The notes under the pieces: model-generated
Seen by the model: only the letters and a program-made list of their open reading frames with translations
Told to the model about the DNA's origin: nothing
Database searches by the model: none
Translations under genes and position numbers: made by a program
In this document: positions 27,068-36,530 of the stretch, one piece after another
How the letters are laid out: each line of letters opens with the position of its first letter
Numbering within the stretch: the first letter of the stretch is position 1
Source: Marisediminitalea lipolytica
Lineage (GTDB): Bacteria; Pseudomonadota; Gammaproteobacteria; Enterobacterales; Alteromonadaceae
DNA: 64,000 bases
Reading direction: 5' to 3'
Assembly (NCBI RefSeq): GCF_001758465.1
Contig: NZ_MJIC01000014.1
Coordinates: 403,986-467,985, forward strand

Positions 27068-29173
27068 ATGTCATTTCGATCTGTTCTCAGGTGGTTTCTT
27101 TGCGTGATTTGGCTGTTCCTGGTGGGGGCCGGTGCGGCTCAATCTGCACTGGCACAATCAGCCGAAGCGCTGACCACGCAAATTGTTGATGCACGTTTTG
27201 CCGGCAAAATGCAGTTAGCTGATGAGCTGGCTGAGCGTTTTATCATTCTTGCTCAACAACTTGGTGATAAAGGCCTTGAAGGACAGGCGCTTTTTCAGCA
27301 AGCGCGCAATGCCATGGAAAGAAACCGTTATGAGCTGGCGCAAGATAAACTCACCGAAGCGATAAAGTACTTTAACAGTGTTGGCGATCAGCCGCGGCTG
27401 GGCGAAGCATATCTCCGAATGGGTATGATTTATCGCTTTCAGTCCAATTATTCTCAGGCGCTTCAATATGTGTACTTGTCGATGCAGATTGCTCAGCAGA
27501 TAGACGACAAGGAAGCGATTAGTTCGGCATTTAACAGCATCGGGATTGTGCTGGAAAAGATGGGGTATTACGAAGAAGCACTTGAAGCTCACCAACAATC
27601 ACTGGAAATGAAAACAAAACTCAATGATAAATCGGGTGTAGCCAGTGCATTATATAATATCGGCGATCTGCGCCGGCGTATGGGGGATCTGGACACCGCC
27701 TTAACCTATTTTGAAGATGCGCTGAAACTGGATCTTGCCTTGGGCGATCCCAAAGACATTGCGTACAGCAATAATAAAATAGGCTATTTGCTCAATGCTA
27801 TGGGGTACCAGGAACGAGCCAGGCCCTATATCCTGAAAGCGCTTGAACTGTTTCGGAAAATTCAGGCTCCACGGGATATTGATTGGGCCTTATCATCACT
27901 GGCCCAGTTAGAAATGGACAGTGGCAACTTTGAAAAAGCTAAAACACTCATAGATGGAGTAATAGAGCGCGCCCGCGAAAACGACTATCGCAGTCTGCTG
28001 GTCGATTCCTATGAAATTGCTGCCGAACTTGAGTACCGGAAACAAAACTATGCCTTAGCGTTATCATTGATTTACGCCGGTCTTGAACAAGCCAGACAAA
28101 ATAAAGAACGAGCGCAGGAGTCTGACTTTGAAGCTTTACAGATAAAGGTTCACTTAGCTACTAACTCGTTGGAACAAGCGTTTGCAGCCCTGCAAAGACA
28201 GAAAAAGCTGGATGACCAGCGGTTGAATGACGCACGTGTAGAAGGAATTGCTAAAGTGCAGGCTCAGGCTGAATTTGTGCGCCGCGCCCATAAAATTGAA
28301 ATGCTCGAAAAAGAGCAGGCGCTTGAGCAGACATCTCGCATTTTGTGGATGACCGCAACCTTTTCGATTATCTGTGTATTCTTGCTGTTATTGTTACTCT
28401 ACGGGCGCTTGATTCAGCGCCGGATTAATAGTCAGCTGGAACAAAAAGTCGCTCAGCGTACCCAGGAACTTGAAGATAAAAATCTGGAGTTGTCTGCTGC
28501 CTATCGGGAAGTAGAGGCTATTAGCCTGTCCGATAAGCTCACCGGGTTACATAACCGGCGGTATTTAGAAAATTATATTGAGACTGATTTAGAGCATTCT
28601 CAGCGGCTATATTTTGATTGGCATGCCGGCAAAGCTGCTAAACCTGAACAGGCCGATATTGTCGTTTTTATGATTGATCTTGATGACTTTAAAGCGGTTA
28701 ACGATGCTTATGGCCATAATGTGGGCGATAGTGTTTTGATCCAACTTGCTACGCGAATGAAGCAGGTTTTTCGTCAGTCTGACTATGTGGTACGTTGGGG
28801 AGGCGAGGAATTCGTTGCTGTGGCCCGGTTTATTAACAGAGAAGAAGCAACGTTGTTGGCGCAGAGAATGCTGGAAATTATTAATTCCTGTCATTTCACG
28901 GTGAGTGAAACGGATACGCTTAAACAAACGTGCTCGATTGGCTACGTGTGTTTTCCTCTGGTGCCGCAGGCGACCAGCCAGCACATCAATTTTAAATCGC
29001 TGATGACGATTGCCGATAGTTGCCTGTACGCCGCTAAATCGGCAGGTAAAAATAGTTGGGTTGGGGTAGAGTCTGCCTCAGACCCGATGCTATTTGGCGA
29101 TGATACCACCATACAAGGGACGGAAAATTTATTACACAACGAGCACGTTGTTATCCGTCGTGCTTGTAACTAA
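27068..29173 (+). CDS. TPR-repeat diguanylate cyclase (GGDEF)
   Basis: 701 residues from the ATG at 27068, which follows TTAAGG by 6 bases; an upstream ATG at 27035 has no ribosome binding site. A signal peptide (to about residue 30) leads into a periplasmic array of about nine TPR units (Asn/Leu-rich repeats such as LGEAYLRMGMIYRFQSNYSQA). One membrane helix (about 433-455, ILWMTATFSIICVFLLLLLL), a coiled coil, and a C-terminal GGDEF domain with VVRWGGEEFVAV follow. The active-site GGEEF is intact, so c-di-GMP synthesis in response to a periplasmic signal is likely. Confidence 0.92.
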   Translation: MSFRSVLRWFLCVIWLFLVGAGAAQSALAQSAEALTTQIVDARFAGKMQLADELAERFIILAQQLGDKGLEGQALFQQARNAMERNRYELAQDKLTEAIKYFNSVGDQPRLGEAYLRMGMIYRFQSNYSQALQYVYLSMQIAQQIDDKEAISSAFNSIGIVLEKMGYYEEALEAHQQSLEMKTKLNDKSGVASALYNIGDLRRRMGDLDTALTYFEDALKLDLALGDPKDIAYSNNKIGYLLNAMGYQERARPYILKALELFRKIQAPRDIDWALSSLAQLEMDSGNFEKAKTLIDGVIERARENDYRSLLVDSYEIAAELEYRKQNYALALSLIYAGLEQARQNKERAQESDFEALQIKVHLATNSLEQAFAALQRQKKLDDQRLNDARVEGIAKVQAQAEFVRRAHKIEMLEKEQALEQTSRILWMTATFSIICVFLLLLLLYGRLIQRRINSQLEQKVAQRTQELEDKNLELSAAYREVEAISLSDKLTGLHNRRYLENYIETDLEHSQRLYFDWHAGKAAKPEQADIVVFMIDLDDFKAVNDAYGHNVGDSVLIQLATRMKQVFRQSDYVVRWGGEEFVAVARFINREEATLLAQRMLEIINSCHFTVSETDTLKQTCSIGYVCFPLVPQATSQHINFKSLMTIADSCLYAAKSAGKNSWVGVESASDPMLFGDDTTIQGTENLLHNEHVVIRRACN

Positions 29174-29268
29174 CCGGTACCAACGTAGCGTAGTCAAACC
29201 TGTTCACATCGGTTGAAACGTCTAATTCAGGATGTGACGAATTAGTGGGGAGACATAACTGTCTTAGG

Positions 29269-31140
29269 TTACGTACTTTTATTGCCAATACGTCGGTACA
29301 GAGTCGCCCGGCTGATGCCCAGTTTTTTAGCGGCCTGAGTGATATTACCGTCACACATATCAATTGCTTGCCGGATGGTTTTTTCGTAAACCTCGTTGAT
29401 CATGCCGCTATTGGACTCTGCTGGCGAAAGCTGCGCCTGATCGTTCATCTGATGCTGCAGGTTATCGGGTAAATCTTCCATGTCGATGAGCGTATCCGGT
29501 TCAGCCAGCGTATCGGCATAAACGATGGCGTTGCGTAATTCACGTACATTGCCTGGCCAGGGGTAGGCGGCGATGAACTCCAGCGCTGCGTGACTGAATT
29601 CCCGTGTGCCATTGGATACATCCTGCAATATGCGTTTAGCGAGGCCCTGAATATCCGGGCGCTCTCTGAGTGGCGGAATACGCACTTCATAGCCGTTAAT
29701 CCGGTAAAACAGATCCTGCCGAAAATCCCCGCAATCAATGGATGCGGCAAGGTCTTTATTAGTAGCGCAAATCAGCTGAAAGTCTACCGGCAAGGGTTTG
29801 GCCGAGCCCAGGCGTTCGACTTCTCTGGTCTCAAGTACTCTGAGCAAGCGGGTTTGCAGGGCAACTGGCATATCGCCTATTTCGTCCAGAAACAGTGTTC
29901 CACCGTTGGCCTGTTGAATTTTACCAATACGACCATCACGATTAGCCCCGGTAAAGGCGCCTTTTTCGTAGCCGAATAATTCACTCTCGATGAGTGTTTC
30001 GGGGATGGAGGCACAGTTAAGAGAAACAAAGGCACCGCTGGCAGCCGCGCTATTATCGTGGAGTTCGCGGGCGATAACCTCTTTACCCACGCCGGATTCA
30101 CCGAGTAACAACACCGGTAGCCGGCCTATTACCCGCAGACTTTTATCCACTGACGTTTGTATCCGGCTATCGCCATAGTCTCGCGCGGGTGACTGATCAA
30201 TCACTTTACCGACGGTAGTTGATACCGGCACCGAAGCTCCGGACTGACCAGGTAAATCAAGGACTTCGGTTTGCAGGCTGATGCCGCCCAGTAATGTCAG
30301 GGAAAATGGATAACCTTTTAGCAGGCCTTTATCGAAGAGCGTGGAAAAACTGTCGACGAATAAGTCGTTAAACTGAACCTGTTGATGTTGTAAATCCAGT
30401 CGCAAAAAACGCTGCGCAATATAATTTGCGCCAACCAGTTGCTGGTCGTAAGAAAAAGCCAGGACAAGATGGTCAGCCCCCACGGGCTGATGGCCAGCGC
30501 GCAGCTGTATTACAATGGCATCCGGGATTGCGCGTATAAGTTCTATCTGAATATTGCGGGCGCAAGCTTCTAAAAGATAATAAGCGCCAACATCCGCTAA
30601 TGGCGATTCGTTGGTAATGTCGACCGTACCGCATACGCGACCAATGGCATCAAACACTGGCACGGCGGCGCAGTTAAAATTACGGTGGGCTGAACGGTAA
30701 TGTTCTTCGCCACATACCCGCACAAAACGCTTGGCCGCCAACGCACAAGACATTGCGGTGGTGCCGATATTCGATTCTGATAATTTAGCGCCCTGACGAA
30801 ACGCCTGAACAATGCGCTGCTCGGTAACATTTTTAGACTGATACACACGCAGGGCATTGCACTGTTGGTCGGTAAATAACACCGACCAGCCAGCCCCGCT
30901 AATGGATTTATGCAGTGCATCAAGGTGTTTGCGTGAGCTGTTGATGAGCGGCTGCCAACGGGGCAGGACATCTTTGAGCTGGTCGGTAGACATAAAATCA
31001 TAATCCACCGGACCGTCCATGGGCAGTTTCTGCGCGAGGCAGCGCAGCCAGGATTCATACACGGGTGTCTCCAGCATACTGGCCAGCGTATGATCACCGT
31101 TCTGAAATTCCTGGCGCACCAGCGACATACTTGCGTGCAT
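29269..31140 (-). CDS. Sigma-54-dependent activator, AcoR-like (GAF-AAA-Fis)
   Basis: A 623-residue enhancer-binding protein. The N-terminal region with GAF-type sensing features (about 50-300; AKRFVRVCGEEHYRSAHRNF resembles AcoR-type regulators) precedes the AAA+ domain: Walker A LLGESGVGKEVIA, sigma-54 contact GAFTGA, Walker B GGTLFLDEIGDMP. The C-terminal Fis helix-turn-helix is ITQAAKKLGISRATLYRRI. Such regulators often respond to small alcohols, aldehydes or ketones. Adjacent targets are probably OmpW, aldehyde dehydrogenase and the DUF2306-like gene on the same strand; palindromes at 34862-34910 are candidate binding sites. Confidence 0.92.
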   Translation of the reverse strand: MHASMSLVRQEFQNGDHTLASMLETPVYESWLRCLAQKLPMDGPVDYDFMSTDQLKDVLPRWQPLINSSRKHLDALHKSISGAGWSVLFTDQQCNALRVYQSKNVTEQRIVQAFRQGAKLSESNIGTTAMSCALAAKRFVRVCGEEHYRSAHRNFNCAAVPVFDAIGRVCGTVDITNESPLADVGAYYLLEACARNIQIELIRAIPDAIVIQLRAGHQPVGADHLVLAFSYDQQLVGANYIAQRFLRLDLQHQQVQFNDLFVDSFSTLFDKGLLKGYPFSLTLLGGISLQTEVLDLPGQSGASVPVSTTVGKVIDQSPARDYGDSRIQTSVDKSLRVIGRLPVLLLGESGVGKEVIARELHDNSAAASGAFVSLNCASIPETLIESELFGYEKGAFTGANRDGRIGKIQQANGGTLFLDEIGDMPVALQTRLLRVLETREVERLGSAKPLPVDFQLICATNKDLAASIDCGDFRQDLFYRINGYEVRIPPLRERPDIQGLAKRILQDVSNGTREFSHAALEFIAAYPWPGNVRELRNAIVYADTLAEPDTLIDMEDLPDNLQHQMNDQAQLSPAESNSGMINEVYEKTIRQAIDMCDGNITQAAKKLGISRATLYRRIGNKST

Positions 31141-31187
31141 GGCTGCTCCTCGACTGCTAATAAATTAATGAGTTGTTAATGTATCGT

Positions 31188-31232
31188 AAAAAAATAGCTG
31201 GCGCCATACACTTTTGTAGGTATGGGCCAGCC
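31188..31232 (-). terminator. Intrinsic terminator after ompW-family gene
   Basis: On the minus strand GCTGGCCCATAC...GTATGGCGCCAGC followed by TATTTTTTT. A smaller hairpin (GAGGTTGCCACAACCTC) lies just before it at 31236-31254. It isolates the OmpW gene from the sigma-54 activator gene. Confidence 0.8.
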
Positions 31233-31296
31233 AGAAGGAGGTTGTGGCAACCTCTAGTTGGTGAAACTATTTTGCGAAACGTATATTAGCCTGTAG

Positions 31297-31977
31297 TTAA
31301 AAACGAAGTACCCAGCCCGCGTGAATGATTAGCGGATCAAGATCGATGTCTGCTTTCACCGGTGCGCCGCCAAAAGCCGGCACCGTACCGGTGGCGGTGG
31401 TAGAAATAAAAATCTTATTGGCCGACACAAAGAAACCGTGATTTTCATTAAAGCGGTATTCAAAACCGGCTCTGAGCAAGGCACCTGATGTATCTTCTGC
31501 ATCAAAATTGCTGATGTCGTTGCCATCTTCGGTATCAAAGATGACGGTGTAGTTAATACCAGCGCCAATATAAGGTTTAAATGCACCGGTAGTAGGGAAA
31601 TGGTAATTCAGGGCAACGAAGGCAGGCCCGTAGGTGACTTCGCCAACGTCCATTCCGGCGAGTGATCCTGCGCCTTTGAGTTTGGTGGTGGGCGGCACAC
31701 CAATGATGCCGATTACCGAAAAGTTATTGTCAAAGCGATATCCCAGACCCGCCGCCACGGTTTGATTGTTCGACAGGATAGCGTCTGAATCCGGAATGGG
31801 GTTACCCGCCACCGCCACTTTCGCGGCTTCCGAAAATTCAACATGGGCGGGTCCCAGCTCCAGATACCAGCCGGTTTCCTGAGATTGTGCCGAAGCGCTG
31901 CCCGCGGCCAGCAAAAGGGCGATGGACAAGAGGCCTGCTAAACCACGGTTGTTATTATTGTTGCGTGTTATTTTCAT
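31297..31977 (-). CDS. OmpW family outer-membrane protein
   Basis: A 226-residue protein with a signal peptide (cleavage after GSASA, about residue 30) and an eight-stranded barrel ending in LIIHAGWVLRF, with terminal Phe. AVAAGLGYRFDNNFSVIGIIG and KPYIGAGINYTVIFD are typical OmpW segments. OmpW barrels give hydrophobic small molecules passage through the outer membrane and often accompany aromatic or alkane catabolism genes, which fits the neighbouring aldehyde dehydrogenase and oxygenase. Confidence 0.9.
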   Translation of the reverse strand: MKITRNNNNNRGLAGLLSIALLLAAGSASAQSQETGWYLELGPAHVEFSEAAKVAVAGNPIPDSDAILSNNQTVAAGLGYRFDNNFSVIGIIGVPPTTKLKGAGSLAGMDVGEVTYGPAFVALNYHFPTTGAFKPYIGAGINYTVIFDTEDGNDISNFDAEDTSGALLRAGFEYRFNENHGFFVSANKIFISTTATGTVPAFGGAPVKADIDLDPLIIHAGWVLRF

Positions 31978-32071
31978 CTGTATTCCTCATTTTTTGGCGT
32001 AGAGGTGCCCACGCCGGCGCGCCAGGCAGCGTGCCAGTCGTGATAACCTTTTTTATCGTTATTGAGTGTTG

Positions 32072-32108
32072 TGTTGTTTCACGCCCCGTTGGCGGAGGTG
32101 AAACAACG
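32072..32108 (-). other. Hairpin between aldehyde dehydrogenase and OmpW genes
   Basis: GTTGTTTCAC ... GTGAAACAAC inverted repeat with a GC-rich interior. No T-run; possible mRNA processing or attenuation signal, or a regulator site. Confidence 0.4.
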
Positions 32109-32141
32109 ACGCCAGCATTAATCAGCCCGCTAAACTCATGG

Positions 32142-33635
32142 TTAAAACGGGTAGGGATAAGGTTGATGCTGGCTGGTGATCCAGCGTTGATTGGTAAAGG
32201 CATCAATAGCGCCTTTCGGCCCCCATTTACCGCCGCCGCCCGAGGCTTTAAGGCCTGAGAACGGGCAGTGAGGTTCGTCATGTACGGTGGAGTCGTTAAC
32301 ATGCACCATGCCAGCGTTAATTTGCCCGGCTATCTGTTCGCCGGCGAAAATATCACTGGTGATCACGGCCGCAGATAAGCCGTAATCGGTGTCGTTGGCC
32401 ATCGCAATGGCCTGCTGTACATCATCGGCCGCCACGACACAGGTAACCGGCCCGAAGATTTCCTCATTCCAGATCCGCATTTGTGCAGTAACGCCAGAGA
32501 CGACTGTAGTCTGGAAATAAGGGCCTTCGGCCTTGCCGCCACAGTGAATGGTGGCGCCCTGGGCGCTGGCTTCGTTCACCAGATTAACAATGCGCTGTAA
32601 CTGGCGGTTATTAATGATTGGGCCGATTACACAGGTTGGCTCATGGGGCGCAGAAGGGGAGAAAAGCTTAGCTTTAGCCACCAGTTTCGCTAAAAATTGA
32701 TCGTATATGCCACGGGCAACGATAATGCGATCGGCTGACATACAAATCTGACCCTGATGCAAAAATGCACCAAAGAAACAGATATCCACGGCACGGTCGA
32801 TATCGGCATCCTCAAGCACCAGAATCGGATTTTTCCCGCCCATTTCCAGCATGATGGATTTAGACACTCTAGCGCAGGCCGCTGCCAGTGAACGACCCAC
32901 TGCGGTCGAGCCGGTAAAGGTGAGGCCCGCTACACGACGGTCTTCAACAAAGATATTACCGACCATGGAGGCGCCGTCGCGACTGGTGGTGACAACATTG
33001 AATACACCTTCAGGGAATCCTGCTTCGCTAAGTAACTCAGCCAGCAACAGCCCGCCTGATACCGGACTGTCTTCTGACGGCTTAAGCACAATGGTGTTAC
33101 CCAGTGCCAGGGCATGAATAAAACCACGCAGGGATAAGTACAGCGGGAAATTCCATGGTGATACCACGCCGATAACCCCTTTTGCTTTGCGGATCACCTT
33201 GTTGCTTTTGCCGGGAACATTGGACGGTAAGATTTCGCCAATGGCTGTGGTAGTTAATGCCGCGGCTTGTCGCAGTGCCACAGGCACTAATGAACACTCA
33301 AACATGGCTTTGCCAAAGGCGGAGCCGGTTTCGGCAATTAACATTTCGGCAAACGCCTGTTGTTTTTCGCTGAATAACTCGGCGGCACGATAAAAGTAAG
33401 CTGCTCGCTCAGCTGCCGGGAGTGCTTCCCAGGCGGGTTGTGCAGCGGCGGCGGCACTGATTGCAGCGTCGACATCAGCTTGCCCTGCGTCGGCAACAGT
33501 GGCGATAATCTCGCCTGTGGCAGGCTCAAAATCGTCGAACACGGCGCTATTGGTAGCCGTTGTCCATTGCCCGTTAATATACAGATCGTAACTGGCGGTA
33601 GTCGTTTCAGTTGCTGTGGTTACACGGTCTAACAT
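32142..33635 (-). CDS. Aldehyde dehydrogenase (benzaldehyde/vanillin dehydrogenase-like)
   Basis: 497 residues from the ATG at 33635, which follows TTTGAGGATACAGAC; an upstream in-frame ATG at 33686 lacks a site. NAD(P)+-dependent oxidation of an aldehyde to the acid. Motifs: GVVSPWNFPLYLSLR, FTGSTAVGRSLA (coenzyme), LEMGGKNPILVLEDAD (catalytic Glu), and FLHQGQICMSADRII (catalytic Cys). The HQGQICMS form is common in aromatic aldehyde dehydrogenases. The neighbouring Rieske oxygenase pair suggests an aromatic substrate, but this is inference. Confidence 0.9.
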   Translation of the reverse strand: MLDRVTTATETTTASYDLYINGQWTTATNSAVFDDFEPATGEIIATVADAGQADVDAAISAAAAAQPAWEALPAAERAAYFYRAAELFSEKQQAFAEMLIAETGSAFGKAMFECSLVPVALRQAAALTTTAIGEILPSNVPGKSNKVIRKAKGVIGVVSPWNFPLYLSLRGFIHALALGNTIVLKPSEDSPVSGGLLLAELLSEAGFPEGVFNVVTTSRDGASMVGNIFVEDRRVAGLTFTGSTAVGRSLAAACARVSKSIMLEMGGKNPILVLEDADIDRAVDICFFGAFLHQGQICMSADRIIVARGIYDQFLAKLVAKAKLFSPSAPHEPTCVIGPIINNRQLQRIVNLVNEASAQGATIHCGGKAEGPYFQTTVVSGVTAQMRIWNEEIFGPVTCVVAADDVQQAIAMANDTDYGLSAAVITSDIFAGEQIAGQINAGMVHVNDSTVHDEPHCPFSGLKASGGGGKWGPKGAIDAFTNQRWITSQHQPYPYPF

Positions 33636-33680
33636 GTCTGTATCCTCAAAGAATTCGTATCTGTTCTGTGATGTCCGTTG

Positions 33681-33705
33681 GGCCACCAGTCACTGGCTGG
33701 TGGCC
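33681..33705 (-). terminator. Intercistronic hairpin
   Basis: GGCCACCAG-TCACTGG-CTGGTGGCC forms a 9-bp perfect stem between the DUF2306-like gene and the aldehyde dehydrogenase gene. No T-run; could give partial termination or stabilise a processed transcript. Confidence 0.45.
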
Positions 33706-33736
33706 TCAATTGTGTAGGGTAAAGAGATTACGATGC

Positions 33737-34618
33737 TCAGGCGGTACCTAATGAACGCCCGTGGGATGTGGCCAGATTGGGCACACCGTTCTTGTTATCA
33801 AGATAGCGGCGGATGGCTTCTGCTGAGGCGATGCCGATTAGGCCTGCTGTCCAGGCAGAAACGCTTAAGGTAAGGCCGACGGTATCTTTAACGAACAGAT
33901 CGATTAGCATCATGATGCCGCGGAATATCCAGTACGAGCCCCAGATTGCGCCAGCGGTGCGCCACATCCAGATGCGGTGGCCTTCGGCATCGCCTTGCAC
34001 AATTTTATAAACGCCTATGGCCATGGGAACGACCAGCGTCAGCAACAGAAAATACAGGCCGGTCATGGCCCAGATGCCACCATAGCCGGGTACATCAATA
34101 AGTTCTGCATTGAGAATGCCGGCGCAGGTTAAACTAATTACTACCGAGACTACCGCTATACGGCCCAGCATTTTGTGCGCGGGAAATTGGCCGCCGGGGC
34201 GGAACAATTGCAAGGTGATGATCACCAGTGCAATGGTGTTCATCAGAATATGGCCAATTAGTAACGGGCCGCGCCAGCTTGGGCCAGACATGAAACGTTC
34301 GTGGAAAGCCACCACCCAGGCCGGGTGGGTATTGTACTCTGGCGAGATTGTGCAATTGTTGTCCCCAGTGCTACAAGGCACTAAGGTAGCCGGTTTCTCT
34401 CCGTCGGCAACGCCGGTATGCGCAACAATATCGAAAACGCCGGCCATATGGGTAATACCATTCTCGATGCCGGTGAGGACATAGCGACCATTCAGGTAAA
34501 GCGCAAAGGCCAGGCCAAAAAGAAAGAAGGGCAGCCATTTTTTCGCAGTATAGCCCCAAATACCAAGGGCGGCCCAGGCGGCCAGCGCGACATAAAAGCC
34601 AATAACACTTGTAGTCAT
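33737..34618 (-). CDS. Integral membrane protein, DUF2306-like
   Basis: 293 residues from the ATG at 34618, which follows AAGGAACTCACT. About seven membrane helices, starting IGFYVALAAWAALGIWGY. The HKMLGRIAVVSVVIS and GHRIWMWRTAGAIWGSYWIFR segments resemble DUF2306 proteins, whose role is unknown. A loop with two cysteines (CSTGDNNC) lies between helices 2 and 3, possibly periplasmic. It precedes the aldehyde dehydrogenase gene by 101 bp on the same strand and may share its function or control. Confidence 0.7.
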   Translation of the reverse strand: MTTSVIGFYVALAAWAALGIWGYTAKKWLPFFLFGLAFALYLNGRYVLTGIENGITHMAGVFDIVAHTGVADGEKPATLVPCSTGDNNCTISPEYNTHPAWVVAFHERFMSGPSWRGPLLIGHILMNTIALVIITLQLFRPGGQFPAHKMLGRIAVVSVVISLTCAGILNAELIDVPGYGGIWAMTGLYFLLLTLVVPMAIGVYKIVQGDAEGHRIWMWRTAGAIWGSYWIFRGIMMLIDLFVKDTVGLTLSVSAWTAGLIGIASAEAIRRYLDNKNGVPNLATSHGRSLGTA

Positions 34619-34861
34619 AGTGAGTTCCTTATGCATACTGATTGCTGAGCTTAGGTGAGCAATGCAAAGAGAAATAACACCCCGGCCCGGCCAGTAAGAG
34701 CGTATACCTCTTACCATTATTCTAATATTTTAATTAACCTGGTGTGAACATGCTTCACACTTGGTTAACAAATAGCAGTAATCGTTCCAGAATTTAATAA
34801 TTCAATTAAAACAAAGTGTTATGGTTATTTTGCGATGAGTTGCCCGGCAGGGCGTTTAACA

Positions 34862-34910
34862 ATGAGACAGGGGGAGTGGTTTAGGTGTCTCATTATGAGA
34901 CGGTGAGACA
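34862..34910 (-). promoter_or_regulatory. Palindromic cluster, candidate enhancer site of the sigma-54 activator
   Basis: ATGAGACA (34862-34869), the perfect palindrome GTCTCATTATGAGAC (34887-34901) and another TGAGACA (34904-34910). The sites are 245-290 bp upstream of the DUF2306-like gene, a typical enhancer distance. A convincing -24/-12 element was not found. The remaining sequence of this 346-base gap is A/T-rich and otherwise featureless. Confidence 0.45.
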
Positions 34911-34964
34911 GTATCAGCGCTATAGGGCTAATGATTGATTGTTAACAGGAATAAACCGGCTCTC

Positions 34965-35429
34965 TTACTTTAAGGCGCCTACTTGCTTATTCAGTTTTTG
35001 CAGCAGGTTAATTAGCATGTCACTTTCGTCATCCGACAGGACTTCTAAAAGCCGTTTTTCCCGGGCTAACGCGACTTTGATAATATCGTTGTGGAGCTTT
35101 ATGCCTTCCTTGGTGAGCGCAATCAGCGAGTATCTGCTGTCAGTACTACTTTTTTCCAGCGTAATAAAGCCACTGCTTTTCATCTGCTTAACCGTTCTGC
35201 TTACTAAGGCTTTATCCAGCCCGATCACACTACAGATATAGTTAGCGGTGATATTTTGCTCTACTGCTAACAGCGCCATAATCCGCCATTCCACTATCCC
35301 TACACCAAACTCTTTACGGTATAGATTTGAGGCGCTGGCAGACAGTTTGTTGGCCAGAAATGTAATTAAACCCGGTACATAGCGCTCCAGATCGAGCCGT
35401 AAGTGGTGAGTGGATTTTTCTTCAGGCAT
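34965..35429 (-). CDS. MarR family transcriptional regulator
   Basis: A 154-residue winged-helix regulator. The DNA-binding core spans about residues 45-120: GIVEWRIMALLAVEQNITAN, then GLDKALVSRTVKQMKSSGFI and a wing with STDSRYSLIALTKEG. Divergent from the VanB-like/Rieske pair with 127 bp between starts. It very probably represses that operon and itself through the palindrome at 35493-35506, with an aromatic ligand as inducer (inference from family). Confidence 0.9.
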   Translation of the reverse strand: MPEEKSTHHLRLDLERYVPGLITFLANKLSASASNLYRKEFGVGIVEWRIMALLAVEQNITANYICSVIGLDKALVSRTVKQMKSSGFITLEKSSTDSRYSLIALTKEGIKLHNDIIKVALAREKRLLEVLSDDESDMLINLLQKLNKQVGALK

Positions 35430-35492
35430 TAATTTTAAACCTCATAAATTCAACATATTACTTCTTTATTCGGTCTAAATATAGTTTACACG

Positions 35493-35506
35493 GTTGACAT
35501 ATCAAC
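35493..35506. promoter_or_regulatory. MarR-type operator overlapping divergent promoters
   Basis: GTTGACATATCAAC is a perfect GTTGA-N4-TCAAC palindrome. On the minus strand it overlaps the -35 TTGATA of a promoter with a 16-base spacer and a TATATT -10, aimed at the marR gene. On the plus strand TTGACA could serve as -35 for the oxygenase operon. Confidence 0.6.
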
Positions 35507-35556
35507 TATTAATTGAGTAACTTTTGTTAACGATATGTTGGTTTTGTGAGGGTGGA

Positions 35557-36510
35557 ATGATAAGTGTAATTGTCGCTGAATATGAAAAGTTGTCTGATTC
35601 GGTATTGAAATTAACGTTTTCTCCGATAAACGGGGAGGCGTTGCCACCATTCACCGCTGGCGCCCACATCGACGTAAAAATCAATGACAATTTAGTCCGG
35701 CAGTATTCCATTTGTAGCGCTGCATCTGCCAAAAATGTGTACAGCATCGCAGTGCTTAACGACGCTAATTCCCGTGGCGGCTCAGCGCAGATACACCGGG
35801 AGTTCAAAGCCGGTCAGATTGTCGAGATCTCTGCACCACGCAACCTGTTTGAGCTTGGGGATCACTCGGCCCCGGTTCTGCTTATTGGTGCGGGAATAGG
35901 TATCACGCCGTTATTGTCTATGGCATACAGCCTGGCCGAGCGTGGTCAGGATTTCACCATTTGTTATTTACACAAACCCGCGGAGCAGGTGGCGTTTCAG
36001 TCAGACTTACTTAGCGAGCCCTTCAAGGGTAAGTCCGTGCTTATACCATCTGTTGACAGACAAACTACCCGCCAGCAACTTAACGATTTGATTGGTAAGT
36101 ACCGGGAGGGCCAACACGTTTATACCTGCGGTCCGGCTGGTTTTATGGATCTGGTTTTTGAGCTGGCTGAGGCACAACACTGGCCTGCCGAATCACTGCA
36201 TAAAGAGATGTTTCACAATGACGTAAGTGGTAATACGCCTGACAGGAGCTTTACCCTGCATCTGACAAAATCCGCGCGGAGTATCCAGGTGAGTGCACAG
36301 CAGACTGCACTTGAAGCGCTGGATGAGGCGGGGATCGAAATTGACGCAAGTTGCGAGCAGGGGGTATGCGGCATATGCCTTCTTAACGTGGTGGACGGTA
36401 AAGTTGACCACCGCGACGCATTCCTTACAGAAGAAGAGAAGCAACAGCATAAGCAGTTTACCCCATGCTGCTCGCGGGCTTTGTCATCTTCACTTTCTAT
36501 CGAACTTTAA
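35557..36510 (+). CDS. Ring-hydroxylating oxygenase reductase (VanB/PDR type)
   Basis: 317 residues from the ATG at 35557 (site GAGGGTGGA); an in-frame ATG at 35524 is weaker. Order: FMN-binding barrel with AGAHIDVKI and RQYSICS (about 30-55), NAD-binding lobe with LLIGAGIGITPLLSMAYSL and YTCGPAGFMD, and a C-terminal plant-type 2Fe-2S domain with CEQGVCGICLLNV and CCSRAL. It passes electrons from NADH to the Rieske oxygenase encoded next. The fold order matches phthalate dioxygenase reductase and VanB. Confidence 0.93.
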   Translation: MISVIVAEYEKLSDSVLKLTFSPINGEALPPFTAGAHIDVKINDNLVRQYSICSAASAKNVYSIAVLNDANSRGGSAQIHREFKAGQIVEISAPRNLFELGDHSAPVLLIGAGIGITPLLSMAYSLAERGQDFTICYLHKPAEQVAFQSDLLSEPFKGKSVLIPSVDRQTTRQQLNDLIGKYREGQHVYTCGPAGFMDLVFELAEAQHWPAESLHKEMFHNDVSGNTPDRSFTLHLTKSARSIQVSAQQTALEALDEAGIEIDASCEQGVCGICLLNVVDGKVDHRDAFLTEEEKQQHKQFTPCCSRALSSSLSIEL

Positions 36511-36530
36511 ATACCCACACAGAGGCGCTT

